Source of the DNA: Nautilus pompilius
Taxonomy: Eukaryota > Mollusca > Cephalopoda > Nautilida > Nautilidae
DNA: 64,000 nt
Assembly (NCBI GenBank): GCA_018389105.1
Contig: JACATO010000039.1
Span: 248,001 to 312,000 of the forward strand
Direction of reading: 5' to 3'
Shown here: positions 40,566 to 52,996 of the stretch, piece after piece
Position numbering within the stretch: position 1 is the first letter of the stretch
How the letters are laid out: each line of letters starts with the position of its first letter
Translations under genes and position numbers: made by a program
The notes under the pieces: generated by a model
The model's database searches: none
What the model was told of the DNA's origin: nothing
Seen by the model: only the letters and a program-made list of their open reading frames with translations

Positions 40566-43500
40566 ATGGCCGGAGGAGGAGGAGACCCGCGGTGGAGCCT
40601 GCAGGATGACCTCAGCGTTGACGACTTCGAGATCTATGACCTCATCAGACGAGAAAAGGAGCGACAGAAGCAGGGGCTGGAGCTGATCGCCTCGGAGAAC
40701 TTCACGAGCAAAGCCGTGCTGAATGCCCTCGGCTCGTGCCTAACCAACAAATACTCGGAGGGCTCTCCTGGGCATCGGTAAGTTGGATGGATGGGGGTTA
40801 ACAGCACCAGAGGCTACAGGTGCCACCCACCCCACCCGCTTTTTTCTTCTTCTAGATACACCCATTGCCATGGAAACCGGGTCAGTTTTACCTGCAATCG
40901 CTGTTCCCAGTCTCTCTGAACTCCCATAAACGGAAATGGTAAAGTTGGGGCCACGAAAGTAATTTTAAATAATAAAAAAAAAAGAAAAAACAAGTTCACC
41001 GGCTGAACAACTAAATGTGGAAATGTTTCTTTGATCTTGTTCACCTGTACTCCACCCCCTCCCCATCTTGTAGCTTCCTACCTTGCATTGTTTACTGGTA
41101 AGACTTGTTAATTTACTTGTCCGTTGTTCTACTGCACAAGGACCCTTATTGACATGAGCTGATTTTCTTTTAACTTCAGATATTATGGAGGGAATGAGTT
41201 CATTGATAAAATTGAAAGCCTTTGTCAAAAAAGAGCTTTGGAAACGTTTTGTCTTGACTCGAAGCTGTGGGGCGTGAATGTGCAACCATTGTCAGGGTGC
41301 CCAGCCAATTTTGCGGTATATACAGCAATTGTTGGCCCCCATGGTCGGATCATGGGGCTTCACCTGCCAGATGGTGGCCACCTCAGCCATGGCTTTGTGA
41401 GTGGAAACAAGAAAGTTTCGGCAACATCCTTGTACTTTGAATCATTTCCCTACAAAGTCAACTCGAACACCGGGCTCATTGACTATGACCAGCTACAGGA
41501 GAATGCTCGTCTCTTTCATCCAAAGATCATAGTTGCTGGTAATGGTTCGCAAATTGATTTACCTTTTTGATGGAGTTGTTGACTAAAGTAGAATTTTGTG
41601 CTTCAAAATACTATTTTTTCCCCAATCAAAGCTGCACTTTCTAGTGGAGTAACCACTGTACATGTTTTTGTAGCATCCTTTGGTTGGTGATGGGAACAGT
41701 ACCCCAGCACCTGAATTCCCTCCCCTGTATGTAGCTGTTCTAGTTAGTTAAAGGAGACAGTCAATTTCGTGTTCCACTTGCCTAACTATCTAAATCAAAC
41801 CACCTGTCCTTACCCTCCCAAAATAGATAGATGTCCATGAAAATTTATATACGTAATGTTTTGGGTGGTGCTACTGCCTTTGTGGATTACTGTACACACT
41901 CATTTCAGAAAACCTGCTGGTGCCTTCTACAGAACAGGATCATGAGAGACTGGAATGGAATGTTAGTGGGGTGGGGTATCTTTACCATAAAGTAACAGGA
42001 AAAGTTTGCTGAGCATCAAAAAGAAAGCAAGCTAATATACAGCAACTGAAAATCTGTCTTGTTTGATAATCTTCCAACCAGAAGCAGCTCTCTGTTGTCA
42101 GTTTCTCTAAGTGGAGGTTAGCAGCATGCCCAGCATAGAAATTCCCCACCTGGTATGATAGTAGAGTCCTAAAATTCAGAAGATTATAGTATTTTGAAGA
42201 TTAACCTAATTTTTTTTTAATTTTAGAAAGTGACTTATGCATATCCTCTTGGTTTGTCTGTCTCCTTGGATTTATTACCAATGTACACCATGCAGCTTTT
42301 GGCTTTAAGATTATTTGATGTGGGTCTTGTTTGGTTTGGATGGTATCCTTAGCAGTTTATAACCAAATTGGTTCTTTAACATGTAAAGGGTATGAATCAG
42401 TCTAAATTTATTTTATTTATAAAATTACAACGTAATATGGCATTCATGTGATTATGTTAGCAATGTACCTAGTGTATTTCTAATTACTGTTAAAAAAAAA
42501 AAGAGAGAGAGAGAAAATTCTAAAAAATATTGCAGTCCGACTTGAGCATCCTGAAGGAAATTTTACTTGTGAGGCCTGATCACTTGTCCATATTCTAAAG
42601 TAATGTGAAGTCAGTTGATAACTGTTGAGCATGGTAGAAAATATATTCGTATGATGACATTTTCATGTCTTTTTTAAGTTGTGTGTTCAGAATACAAGTA
42701 AAATCCTAAGAAACTTGAAATCTTCTTTTGCATTTTTGCCAGACTTGAAATTCTTGAGCATTGGCTAGTGTCAACTTAACAGTCAGATTTTAGATTACAG
42801 TAGCTTCATTTGTTGTTGTTTATAGGCAGGTGGTATCTGTTTAGTGAATGCACAGGTGACCTGATAACACCCTAAAGTTTGCTTGCTTGTTTGTTTTAGG
42901 AGTGAGCTGCTACTCAAGACTTTTAGACTACAAACGGTTTCGAGAAATAGCTGATGAGAATGATGCCTATCTCTTAGCTGATATGGCTCACATCAGTGGA
43001 CTGGTTGCCGCTGGGATTGTCCCAAGTCCGTTTGACTACTGTGACATCGTGACCACCACTACCCATAAGACATTGCGGGGACCCCGGTCTGGTATAATCT
43101 TCTTTAGAAAAGGTAAGTCCTTCCATGTGTGCAGTCCTGGCTTTGTTGGCTAACTGTACGGAGGTTTTCATAGTTACTAGACGACCTGTGAACCTCTTGG
43201 GTTTCCATTGTGACAGCAGTTGATGACAAAAAGACGACACACAATTTTAATATTATCAAGTGATCAAACTTTAATTTTAGGAAAAGTTGAGCATTTACAT
43301 CAGGAGTTGCTGTTTGATGAAGCACGCGTTTAATCACAACATTCTTGGCAACTGCTAAATTAAAACACACTATATTGCCAGTAATAATTACAAAAGTCTT
43401 AATAAACCTTGTTGCTGCACACCGCAGTCGGATGGCGAGTAAGGTAACCATAAAATTATAGCGCTTTTGTGCACCGTTTAGACAGAGTTTCGGGAACATA

Positions 43501-46500
43501 CACACATACAATTTCAGAGTTTTAGTAATATGTAGATGACACTCTGCTGTGTACACTTCAGGTGTGAGGAAGGAACTGAAAAATGGTCAGAAACAAATGT
43601 ACGAGCTGGAGAAGGCAATCAATGAAGCTGTTTTCCCAGGTTTACAAGGAGGCCCTCACAACCATCAGATTGCAGGTAAGCACCAGTATAGTTTTATTAT
43701 CAAGCTCAGTTAAAGCTAAACTTTTAATTTTTACCAGCCTACTAGAGGAAGTTCATTGAAATGTAGGTTGTTGGTGTGAAGTTTAAAACCTATGACACTA
43801 AATTTGAAGGGTTTTCATGGTAATTATTCCAGGTGTGTGAAAGCATCATAATTAGTTCCAAGTCTGACATGCAAGTTCCATATTTATGTGATTTGTCCAC
43901 TTGTATTTAAGTGTTTCTTTGGAAGGTAAATTTGAGGTGAATTTTATTATTTTTGAATGTTTGGACAGCAAACACTGATATCAGGTGTGATGAGCCAACT
44001 CTCAGACTATATTCAACACTTATAAGCCAGTAAGCAGCGCACTATAGAATTTTGGACTGCTTTCTTTTGGGTCATATTGAAGTTGACTCTCAGAACTACT
44101 ATACCTGTACACTGTAGTAATGAAGCATAGATTCTGTAGGGAAAGTAAAACCCGTCAGTGCATACAAAGTATGAAATGAACCAGTGTTCACTTCTAGATG
44201 TTCTTACGACTGCTGTGTACAGAGACTGAGATATGGTTTTGACTTCAGTTTATCTGAAGAACTTGAGCCGTATTTTGCATTAAAAATATGGATGATGATA
44301 AGACAGACAGAGGATGATAGACAATATAGCAATCAGTGAGAAAACCAGTTTCAGCAGTAAGTTTGGACTGTAGTCAGTATCTCTCAGATGTTGTTAAGGA
44401 TCATCAAATTACACAAAGTATTCACACTTTAAAATCATTGTTGTTTTCTAGATTTCTTTTGATGAAGTCCAAAATTAATCTTGCAGACAGTTTTCAGTTA
44501 TTGTGTCATTCAATGCTGCAGTTATCCATTAGTGTGACCCGGCAGGGAAAACCCTACTAGAACTCTTCATTTTTAGATGTGGAAGGAAATTCGTGCAGCT
44601 GGATAGTGGAGAGAAACCAAGCTGACCCCTCAACCATGGCAGTCTCATAATAATACTAAAAGCTAAGTTTTTCTTAATGTACAGAGACTGCTGGTTACCA
44701 GCTAAGGTTATTTCCTTTTATTCGTTCTGCAAAACTATATTCAACATAGTTTATTTTAATACTGTCAGTAAACTATATCATGGAATAATGGAAACAGGTG
44801 CATCTCAAAAAATTGGAATATCGTAGAAGAGTTCATTTTTTTCCATAATTTAATTCAAAGATTCATTACACACGAAGTGAAATATTTCAAGCCTTTTCTT
44901 GTTTTAATTTTGATGATTACAGCTCATGAAAATCAAAAAACAACTATCTCAAAATATGAGAATATTTCATAGAAATGTCGAACTTCTGAAAAGTATGTTC
45001 ATTTTATGCATTCAATACTTGGTCGGGGCTCCTGTGGCACTGTTGAGGTATTATGGAAGCCCAGGTTGCTTTGATAGCAGCCTTCAGCTCATCTGTATTG
45101 TTGGGTCTGGTGTCTCTCATCTTCCCCTTGACAATACCCCATAGATAATCTATGGGGTTCAGGTCAGGTGAGTAGGCTGGCCAATCAAGCACAGAGCACA
45201 GTAATACCATGGTCAGCAAACCAGTTACTAGTAGTTTTGGCACTGTGGGCAGGTGCCAAGTCCTGCTGGAAAAGGAAATCAGCATCCATAAAGCTTGTCA
45301 GCAGACGGAAGCATGAAGTGCTCTAAAATCTCCTGGTAGACGGCTGTGCTGACTTTGGACTTGATAAAACACAGTGGACCAACACCAGCAGATGACATGG
45401 CATCCCAAATCATCACTGACTATGGAAACTTCATACTGGACTTCAAGCAACTTGGATTCTGTGCTTCTCCACTCTTCCTTCAGACTGTGGGACCTTGATT
45501 TCCAAATGAAATGCAAAATTTACTTTCATCTGAAAAGAGGACTTTGGACCACTGAGCAACGGTACAGTTCTTTTTCTCCTTAGCCCAGGTAAGACGCTTC
45601 TGATGTTGTCTCTGGTTCAGGAGTGGCTTGACACTAGGAATGCGACACTTGTAGCCCATTTCCTGGACACGTCTGTGCGTGGTGGCTCTTGATGCACCGA
45701 CTCCAGCCTCGGTACACTCCTTGTGAAGCTCCCCCAAGTTCTTGAATCGGCTTTGCTTGACAGTCCTCTCAAGACTGCGGTCATCTCTCTTGCTTGTGCA
45801 CCTTTTCCTACCACACTTTTCCCTTCCAGTCAACTTTCCATGAATACGCTTTGATACAGCACTCTGCGAACAGCCAGCCCTTTCAGCAATGACCTTTTGT
45901 GGCTTACCCTCCTTGTGGAGGGTGTCAATGAGTGTCTTCTGGGCAACTGTCAAGTCAGCAGTCTTTCCCATGATTGTGGTTGTGTACTGAACCAGACAGA
46001 GATTTGTGGTATTTATACTGCATAAATATTGATTTATTCAAACTTGAAATGGAACATTCTAATATTTTGAGATACGTTTTTTCTATTTTTTGAGCTGTAG
46101 GAACATTTTACTTTACATGTAATGAGTCTGGAATATATACAATTTTCACTTTCTGAAATAAGTGACAAAAAATATTGAACTCTTCCAGGATATTCTAATT
46201 TTTTGAGATGCACCTGTATAATACTATACATAGCTCCCTTTCAGCATTAACACTTTTTTGTTAACCCACCAAGGATGCCAAGTATTCTGAGTGATTCCCA
46301 ATTTTGGTCTCAAATTACAACAGCTTTATGGGGATAAACAGTTGGTGGTTTCCCCCTTTATGGTATGACGCGAGAACTCAATTTTTAGATGTGGGGAGGT
46401 ATCCCAAGCCTAGCAGTCCAGTTGTCTACCACACCAATACGATATGATAGGGCTCTACTTTGAAAATGAAAGTAGAATTGCATTTTTCTACCTGTGAAAC

Positions 46501-49500
46501 AAACAGGAAATCTTATTCTTAGTGTCAGTGAACAAAAGCATAACTAGCAGTAACACTAAATGTTGTTATTGTGGCTAACAATAAAACTGCATTTATTGAA
46601 TGAAAACCATGATTTCAGGAATGGTACACAACCATTTAAATCTAATTAAAAGCAGCAGCTAACTCCCCCCGAACCTGATTGTTAAAGGCAAATTAGTCAC
46701 GTGGTTTGAATTTCAACCAATGCAGATTGTGCAGCATTTGGTACTTGCTGAACTAAGCATTTAAAATTCCACTAACAATATGGTAAAATATCAAGGTATG
46801 TCTATGTCTCATATTATGAGTTGGTTTGGGGTACAAAGGCATTTCCACACCTGTCTGCTTCACTGGTGTACAACATTTAAATAGCTTGCTTATACTGACT
46901 ATAGCAATGTTTTAAGAGAATTTAGTATTATTCCTAAAAAAGTATGCAATGAATTTGGTATCTGACATGCCATATGGCCTGGTGGCTTTGAGAAATTTAA
47001 TAATCATCAGAATTTCCTGTTATTTTCTTAGCTGTAGCTGTATCGCTGAAGCAGGCTCAGACACCAGAGTTCAAAAATTACCAATTGCAAGTAATTGCTA
47101 ATGCCAAGACAATGGCGAAAACTTTGATTAACAAGGGCTACACACTAGCCACAGGTACGTGAGAAAATTACTATTTAATTAAGTTTCCCTAACAAACCTT
47201 TATAATTCCCCCCTCCCCATTTTTTTATTTTTTGTTTAAAACAAAACATCACTGAATAGTAGCATTGCTGCTGTTATTTTAAAATTTGCATCCAGACAAT
47301 TATGACTTTATAATGTTCACAGATCACTATATAAGCTCTCTAACGTTTAGCAAAGATAATGCATAGAGCTGGCATGAGATGTACAAGATCACCAATGCTG
47401 TACTTTCAGTGTTTTTCCTGTTAACTCTTAACAAACAGCAGCTGTGGAAAAGAAGTTTAAAAAAAATTTTTTTTTTTTGTTTAAAAACAGGTGGCACTGA
47501 CATCCACTTGATCCTTCTGGATCTGCGGCCTCTCAAACTGGATGGAGCTCGCTGCGAGATTGTGATGGAGGAAATCAACATTGCTGTCAATAAGAACACT
47601 TGTCCAGGTGACAAAAGTGCACTGAAACCTGGCGGAGTGCGGCTTGGCTCACCAGCTCTGACGTCTAGGAATTTAAAAGAGGCAGATTTTGAACAGGTGG
47701 TTGAATTCATTCATCAAGGTGAGTAGGATCAGATTTTTTAACTTTTGGGGTGTATGTGTTGGGAGCTGGGTCGGTTCCACGACTGGCCGCCACAGCTGTT
47801 TATAAGTGAGGCCTTATCTCAACCTGTGTATGTGTACCACCTATTACTAATGAGAGCAGCGGGCTACCCAACTCCTTTGTAAATACGGCAAGAGAGGTAG
47901 GATTTTTCCAGGCTGCTTCCTAGGGGGGGGGGGGGTTCTCTTTACTGCAAGTTCGTTAAATACTTAGATTATTTTTGTGTTTCCTTGGTAGGCTTTAAGT
48001 TACTTCCATCTTTGCTTATTGTGCAAGTAAAATGATGGAAGCTATGCCGAATTGGCAAAGCAGTAACACAAATCTAAAGGACCCTGAGGTCAATGGGGAA
48101 ACAGTCCTTTAGAGATTTTTTGAGGGAACTGGACATGGACCCGTCCGGCCTCCGAAACCTCCATTTTGAGAGGAAAAGTTCCTTTTTCCTCCATGCCAAC
48201 AAGGAAGTGACCTGCGTGGAGGTCAGGAAAGCACTGCTGCAAATGCAGAACTAATCTCGACAAAGAGCCTCTCCATCAAGGGGATAAAATACCCACTAAG
48301 AGGTGCCAGTCTCTTTTACGGTGGTCTACAAGGACCAATGTGAAGAGAGTGCCCCGCTAATACCATTACAAAAGAAAAGGAGCACTCAGAGGTCACAATA
48401 CCTCTGCAACCAACAAAGTCGCAGAGGAGAGAGATATCCCCCCCCTCCTCCCAAAAGAAAGTAGGGTAACAGAGGTCCCCAGAGACAGCTCTCTGGAGGC
48501 AACTCTACGCCCCCCCTTAAATCTGCTGCACCGACTCAGGGGGCTGGAGGCATGTAAGTGCCCACTTAAATAGGTGTCACTTTCATTTTGGACAGTTTTA
48601 GACACCTGGAATTCTTATCCCTGAATTTGAGAGGGATAAAATTCTATATGAGATTTGAATATCTCCAAGCTAAAGACCTGACATTGATTGCGAATAGTGC
48701 ATACAGTAAGGGGTGCTCTCAGAAAGCCAATGTACTGCTACCATCGTCCTGCTACTGAAGGGTGGCGATGGGGAGTACTTGGAAAACTGGAGGCTCATCA
48801 GTCTCCTAAATAGCGATTATAAAATCATAACTTTGGCTAGCTTAGCTATCAGTGCTGACCTGACCTGTTCAGTTCCAGGAAGAAGTATCAAAAATATGCT
48901 TCAACTGTTCTATACACAAAAAATTCCATAGGAATAATGCTAGCTGTTGACCAGAAAAAAAGCCTTTAATAGGGTATACTGGAATTTTCTCATTAAGACG
49001 CTTAAAACCCTCGGCTTCGGGGAGTATTTCATTAACTTCATCCGCCTTTTCCAGAACAACTTAATGACACAAATCTACCAAAACAGATATACATCTTCGT
49101 CCTTCCACCCAACAAGAGTAATCAGGCAGGGATGCCCCCCGAGTGCCTTTACAGCCAAGGCCTCTGGGGCAAAAATCAACTGCCAAAAGACTACAGCAGC
49201 ATGGATTGGGGGTACCCGAAAGCCTCTCCACCAGTTTAACATTGAATGGGTGGAGGACAAGATAAAACTCCTAGGTATTCACTTTCTTAATTGGACTCCC
49301 GCTATTAACAAAATCAAAGCTAAACTAACTGCATGGTCATCAGTTAACCTATTCTTCTTTACTTAAAACTGAACTGATCAAAATCTACTATAATGAAGTC
49401 TAAAATAATAGGATTGCCAGGCTGGGTGCACTCCTCCACAGATGCCGAGCTCGATCGATTTCTTTGGCAGGGGTGCAAACACCTGGCTAACAAACAAATA

Positions 49501-51177
49501 ACTAGACTCCCTCGAAGCCAAGGTGGTTTAAATCTCATAAACCTAGAGGGCAAAATAGGTGCTCAACAAATACAAAATATAATAGATATCAGACCAAGAT
49601 GGCAAAACCTATTCTTCACCCGCTTAGCAAAGCAAAGCAAAGGCATACAACATCCCCGACTAAAAAACTAAAACTATATAGAGCACAAAAAAACTTACTA
49701 ACCGACTACCAAATAACTACACTACAAAATTGGATTAGTTGCAACATTAACATAGGAACAGACAAGCAAGTAAGCTTAGGATCTAACAAAATCAATCTGG
49801 ACAAATTCTTCCTGTCGTCATGACTACAAGAGGTGGTGGGAAAGTACACTAAATTCAGGAACAGTTCAATCAACTACCTCATGGATGGATACTTATTAGA
49901 AACGTGCTCCCCACGAGGGAAAACAAACACAAATGGAAACTCGTAAATTCCCCGAAATGCCTTGCCTGTCATGAGGATGAAAATTAACTTACTTCGTTCT
50001 GCCGCATCTTTGGATTCTCCCCAAGAACTAAAAAGAACTTCCTGGTTTTCTCTGCTCAGTGGATAGCTTTGGGTAGCCGGAAGGCTTTAGAGAGCGGTCA
50101 GCTCACCTCAACCAAGAAACTCTTCAAAAACTACGTAACGCTTTGGTTACGTGAAAAATGTGCAGTCATGAAGTCCAGCATAAATGATAGAGCAATCTAT
50201 TCATCCATCTGGCTTATCAACAACACACTAGGACACATCACCCCGCAACCCCACTGCACCCCCCACTCTTTTGTCCCTGGAAAGGCCTACTTAGAGGACT
50301 CTCCAGAACAGAAGACTTCATTTTACTTACTTTCTTTTCAGCCTGTTTGTATTTTCAGACTCTTTAAGATGACCTCCGGAGAGGGCCACTTACTCTCAAG
50401 AAGACCTTTGGAAAAGTTTAAAAATGTTTACCACCCTCTTTGCTTTAAACCCCACAATAATTTCAACTCCTCCACTTCAAAATAAAACACCCCCAGCCAC
50501 CTTAACCCCACCCCTCCCGTCTATAGGTGCAAACCTCTATTTATTTATAAATTACTCCTCCCCCAAACACCAGCCCCCATAAATGGACTAACCATGCTTC
50601 TGTCTTCATTCCTATTATGCATCCTCTCTCAGTCCAAAAAACATCAAAGGACCTAACAGAAGACAGTGGCGTGGAATGGGGCGCTGGCCGCTGTGATGAC
50701 AACCACCACAACGGCTGGGCTACTTCCTGGCATTTCCACCAGCCAGGGAACCTCCGGTCCCCCTACGTGGGATGATCATCTCTGATTCCCCAGCGAAGGA
50801 GAACGTGTCTCCATCCATTTTCCACAAGCAAAAATAAAAAACAGAACCCACCCTATCTCCACACTCCTGTTGGATTTTTTAACTTAATTCCAACCTCTCC
50901 CCCATAAAAGCAGATTAATGTAGGCAAAACTTTGTCAGAGTTCACAAAAAAAGAAAATACTGGTGACCTCAAATGTGAAATTTTAAATGATTAACATTCT
51001 TTTCTTATAGGAATTCTGCTGGCCAAGGAAATTCAGTCTCGTTGTGGGCCTACACTGAAGGCGTTCAAAGAAACATTGGCAAACGAAAAGGATATAAAGG
51101 AAAGACTGGCAACAATTCGTCAGCAAGTTATCAAATTTGCTCAGTCATTTCCAATGCCAGGGCTTGATGATATGTAA
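40566..51177 (+). CDS. SHMT: Serine hydroxymethyltransferase (complete from chosen ATG, 7 coding exons)
   Basis: Exons: 40566-40777, 41180-41538, 42900-43112, 43562-43675, 47032-47154, 47491-47718, 51011-51177; all GT-AG, giving 471 residues (human SHMT1 has 483). The enzyme converts serine and tetrahydrofolate to glycine and 5,10-methylene-tetrahydrofolate, using pyridoxal phosphate. The PLP lysine is Lys247 in [16 protein letters not shown] [16 protein letters not shown]; Asp218 in [13 protein letters not shown] should bind the pyridine nitrogen; [17 protein letters not shown] and [10 protein letters not shown] are intact. The chosen ATG ([17 protein letters not shown]) gives a cytosolic-type N-terminus, but the frame stays open upstream. 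Substitutions at usually constant places: EGSPGHR for [16 protein letters not shown] for QPYSGSPAN, LHLPDGG for LDLPDGG. A possible AATAAA polyadenylation signal is at 51266. It cannot be assigned to SHMT1 or SHMT2 by sight. Confidence 0.96.
44795..46216 (-). mobile_element. Tc1 transposon, nearly full length, transposase broken (in SHMT intron 4)
   Basis: The element is bounded by inverted ends CAGGTGCATCTCAAAAAATT (44795) and its near-complement ending CCTG at 46216. The right flank is TA; the left flank is AA instead of TA. On the minus strand the transposase starts at 45971 ([20 protein letters not shown]), with a paired helix-turn-helix DNA-binding region and the first catalytic Asp in VLFSDESKF (45480-45971). 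It continues in shifted frames (45298-45516) to the C-terminal part, 45004-45285. That part contains [12 protein letters not shown], where Tc1 usually has ENLWG, so the third catalytic residue appears as Asp. The transposase is therefore dead. The terminal sequence resembles the Tc1 group shared by fishes and lampreys. Confidence 0.9.
47923..47935. repeat. Poly-G run (13 G)
   Basis: A homopolymer in SHMT intron 6, close to the 5' side of the LINE insertion. Confidence 0.9.
48000..50900 (+). mobile_element. L1-Tx1-type LINE relic with internal deletions (in SHMT intron 6)
   Basis: 48093-48254 is an ORF1-like fragment ([20 protein letters not shown]). At about 48605 the start of the endonuclease appears ([10 protein letters not shown]), then sequence jumps to reverse transcriptase. 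48713-48931 has [14 protein letters not shown] and [13 protein letters not shown]. 48947-49366 has [12 protein letters not shown], then [11 protein letters not shown] joined directly to [11 protein letters not shown], so the YxDD catalytic core is deleted. 49393-49823 is the C-terminal region ([28 protein letters not shown]). Further downstream (50069-50485) more C-terminal remnants follow. The exact ends are not clear. Confidence 0.8.
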
Positions 51178-52996
51178 ACTAATCTTAAATTGAAGAAAAT
51201 TGTTCAACATTAGTGTCCATTAAGAAACTAATACTAAAGAACAGCAGTTCTAGAGATAGAGGGAAAATAAATTAGAAGAAATTTACTTATTTCAATTTTG
51301 CTTTTGGTGGCAGGAATTCCTTAATCTACAACCCTATTGTTGTGGCAGAATGTCAAATATTCTACTGACTTTCTCAAAAAGCATGGACAGACAAATCAAA
51401 AACTACAATCATCGAAAAAGAAATGCCCTGACCGACAAACCAACTATCCTACCCTGCTCAACATTGACAAAGACAACACATCCATCGATGAAAAAAAAAA
51501 AAAGAGAACTACACAACATGACCCTCTGAAGGACAAATCAACACCCAAAAACAAATATTCTGAAACACTTCCCCTTTACTTGTAACCACAATAAAAACAT
51601 GCTTAGAAATTATTTCTGTTTCTTGTACTTTTTCCTAATACTTAGAGATGATGAGGGCTTTGGTGTGAGTCAGCATATACAAACAAGTGTCACTACTATC
51701 TGAGTAGTTGCAACAGTATTAATGCTAACCCTAATTTTCTAATAAAAACAAAATTAATCCTCAGGCAGCACATTTACAGAACTAGCAGAAACAGAAATTA
51801 TAATTGAGTTGTGTGCTTTATCAAATATTTCCACTCCTATGAACAGTCTTGGTCTCTAAAACAAATTAGCATTTAAAAGTCTGTTTTAAAACATGAATTT
51901 GTCATACAAGAGAATGAAAAACTAGAATTTTTTAAAATTATAAACGTGAAAATTTTCATTTTTGCATATATAGTGAAATACATATCTACAACATGGTATG
52001 TGCAACTTTACATATAGGATAGGGAGCAGTAAGAGGTAAACTAAGCAATCTCTGAAATTTGCTTTAAATTCAGATATGATGTTTATAGTAAAAACAGAAT
52101 TGTGTACATTTTTTTTAAAGCCAGTGTATTGTTGATCTCAAATTTTTATAAAACAGCTGGTCTAACTTGTGTTCCACAACATTATCATCATTGAAAAATG
52201 ACGACTAAAGAAAGTTCCTATTTATTCCAACACAACATTCATTCTTTACTGAGAAAAGCATTGCTTAAGCCAGTCTGTGATGCTAAACATCCATTTATAT
52301 ATTCTATACACTACATACTATATATTAATTGTTTTACACTTCCACTTTGAGAAAGAAAATCGCTAAAATACTTGCTGTATACCAGTTACCAGGATGTGTT
52401 CTGATAAAATTAAATAGACTACATTTGAATAGATTTTATTCTAAAAACTTCTCAATGAGACATTTAAAGACAAAGATACAATAAATTTCTATTTCTTTTT
52501 TCTCAAAGATATAAATAACTAATCTATATGGTGTTAAAAAGTACTGTAAAATATCAGATTTTCACAGAGCACCAAATCAATGATATTACGCAAAATCACT
52601 ACATAATCTGGTCTTGTTCTTGAAATCTCTGGTAAAAACTATGTATATAGATTTAATTTTTAAATATCCATTTCAAAACTTCATGGAAAGTAGCCTGACA
52701 TGGTTTTACCTTCTGTGATATTCTGATTTCATCATGATAAATTTCATTTGTGATCCTTGTCTAATGAAAGTTTTATCTGATCTGCCGTGGTTCAGAACCA
52801 TTTGACTAGATGTGCAAAGCACCAGGTCTTTGTGTAGCTTGTTAAAAGGCAGCAAGAAGTTCCTCACCATCTGTTAGTATACCAAAAGGCTGGACAATAT
52901 CTCACAACACAGTCAAGTACACAGTAGGGTAATGACAGCTGCTTCTATTTAATGAGGAAGCATAAGCATTTTCCAAAAAAATGCCACTTGCATCCT
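51178..52996. other. Convergent 3' region between SHMT (+) and KATNIP (-)
   Basis: This stretch must hold the 3' UTRs of both genes, which end tail to tail. AATAAA at 51266-51271 and again near 51588 could end SHMT transcripts. TTTATT at 52221 and 52435 (AATAAA on the minus strand) could end KATNIP transcripts. No further gene is visible; the sequence is AT-rich. Confidence 0.55.

Noticed and set aside
39541-40567. Several minus-strand open frames of 72-119 codons upstream of SHMT
   Set aside because: They overlap each other in different frames within CpG-rich DNA and show no domain or splice structure. Chance frames are the better explanation.
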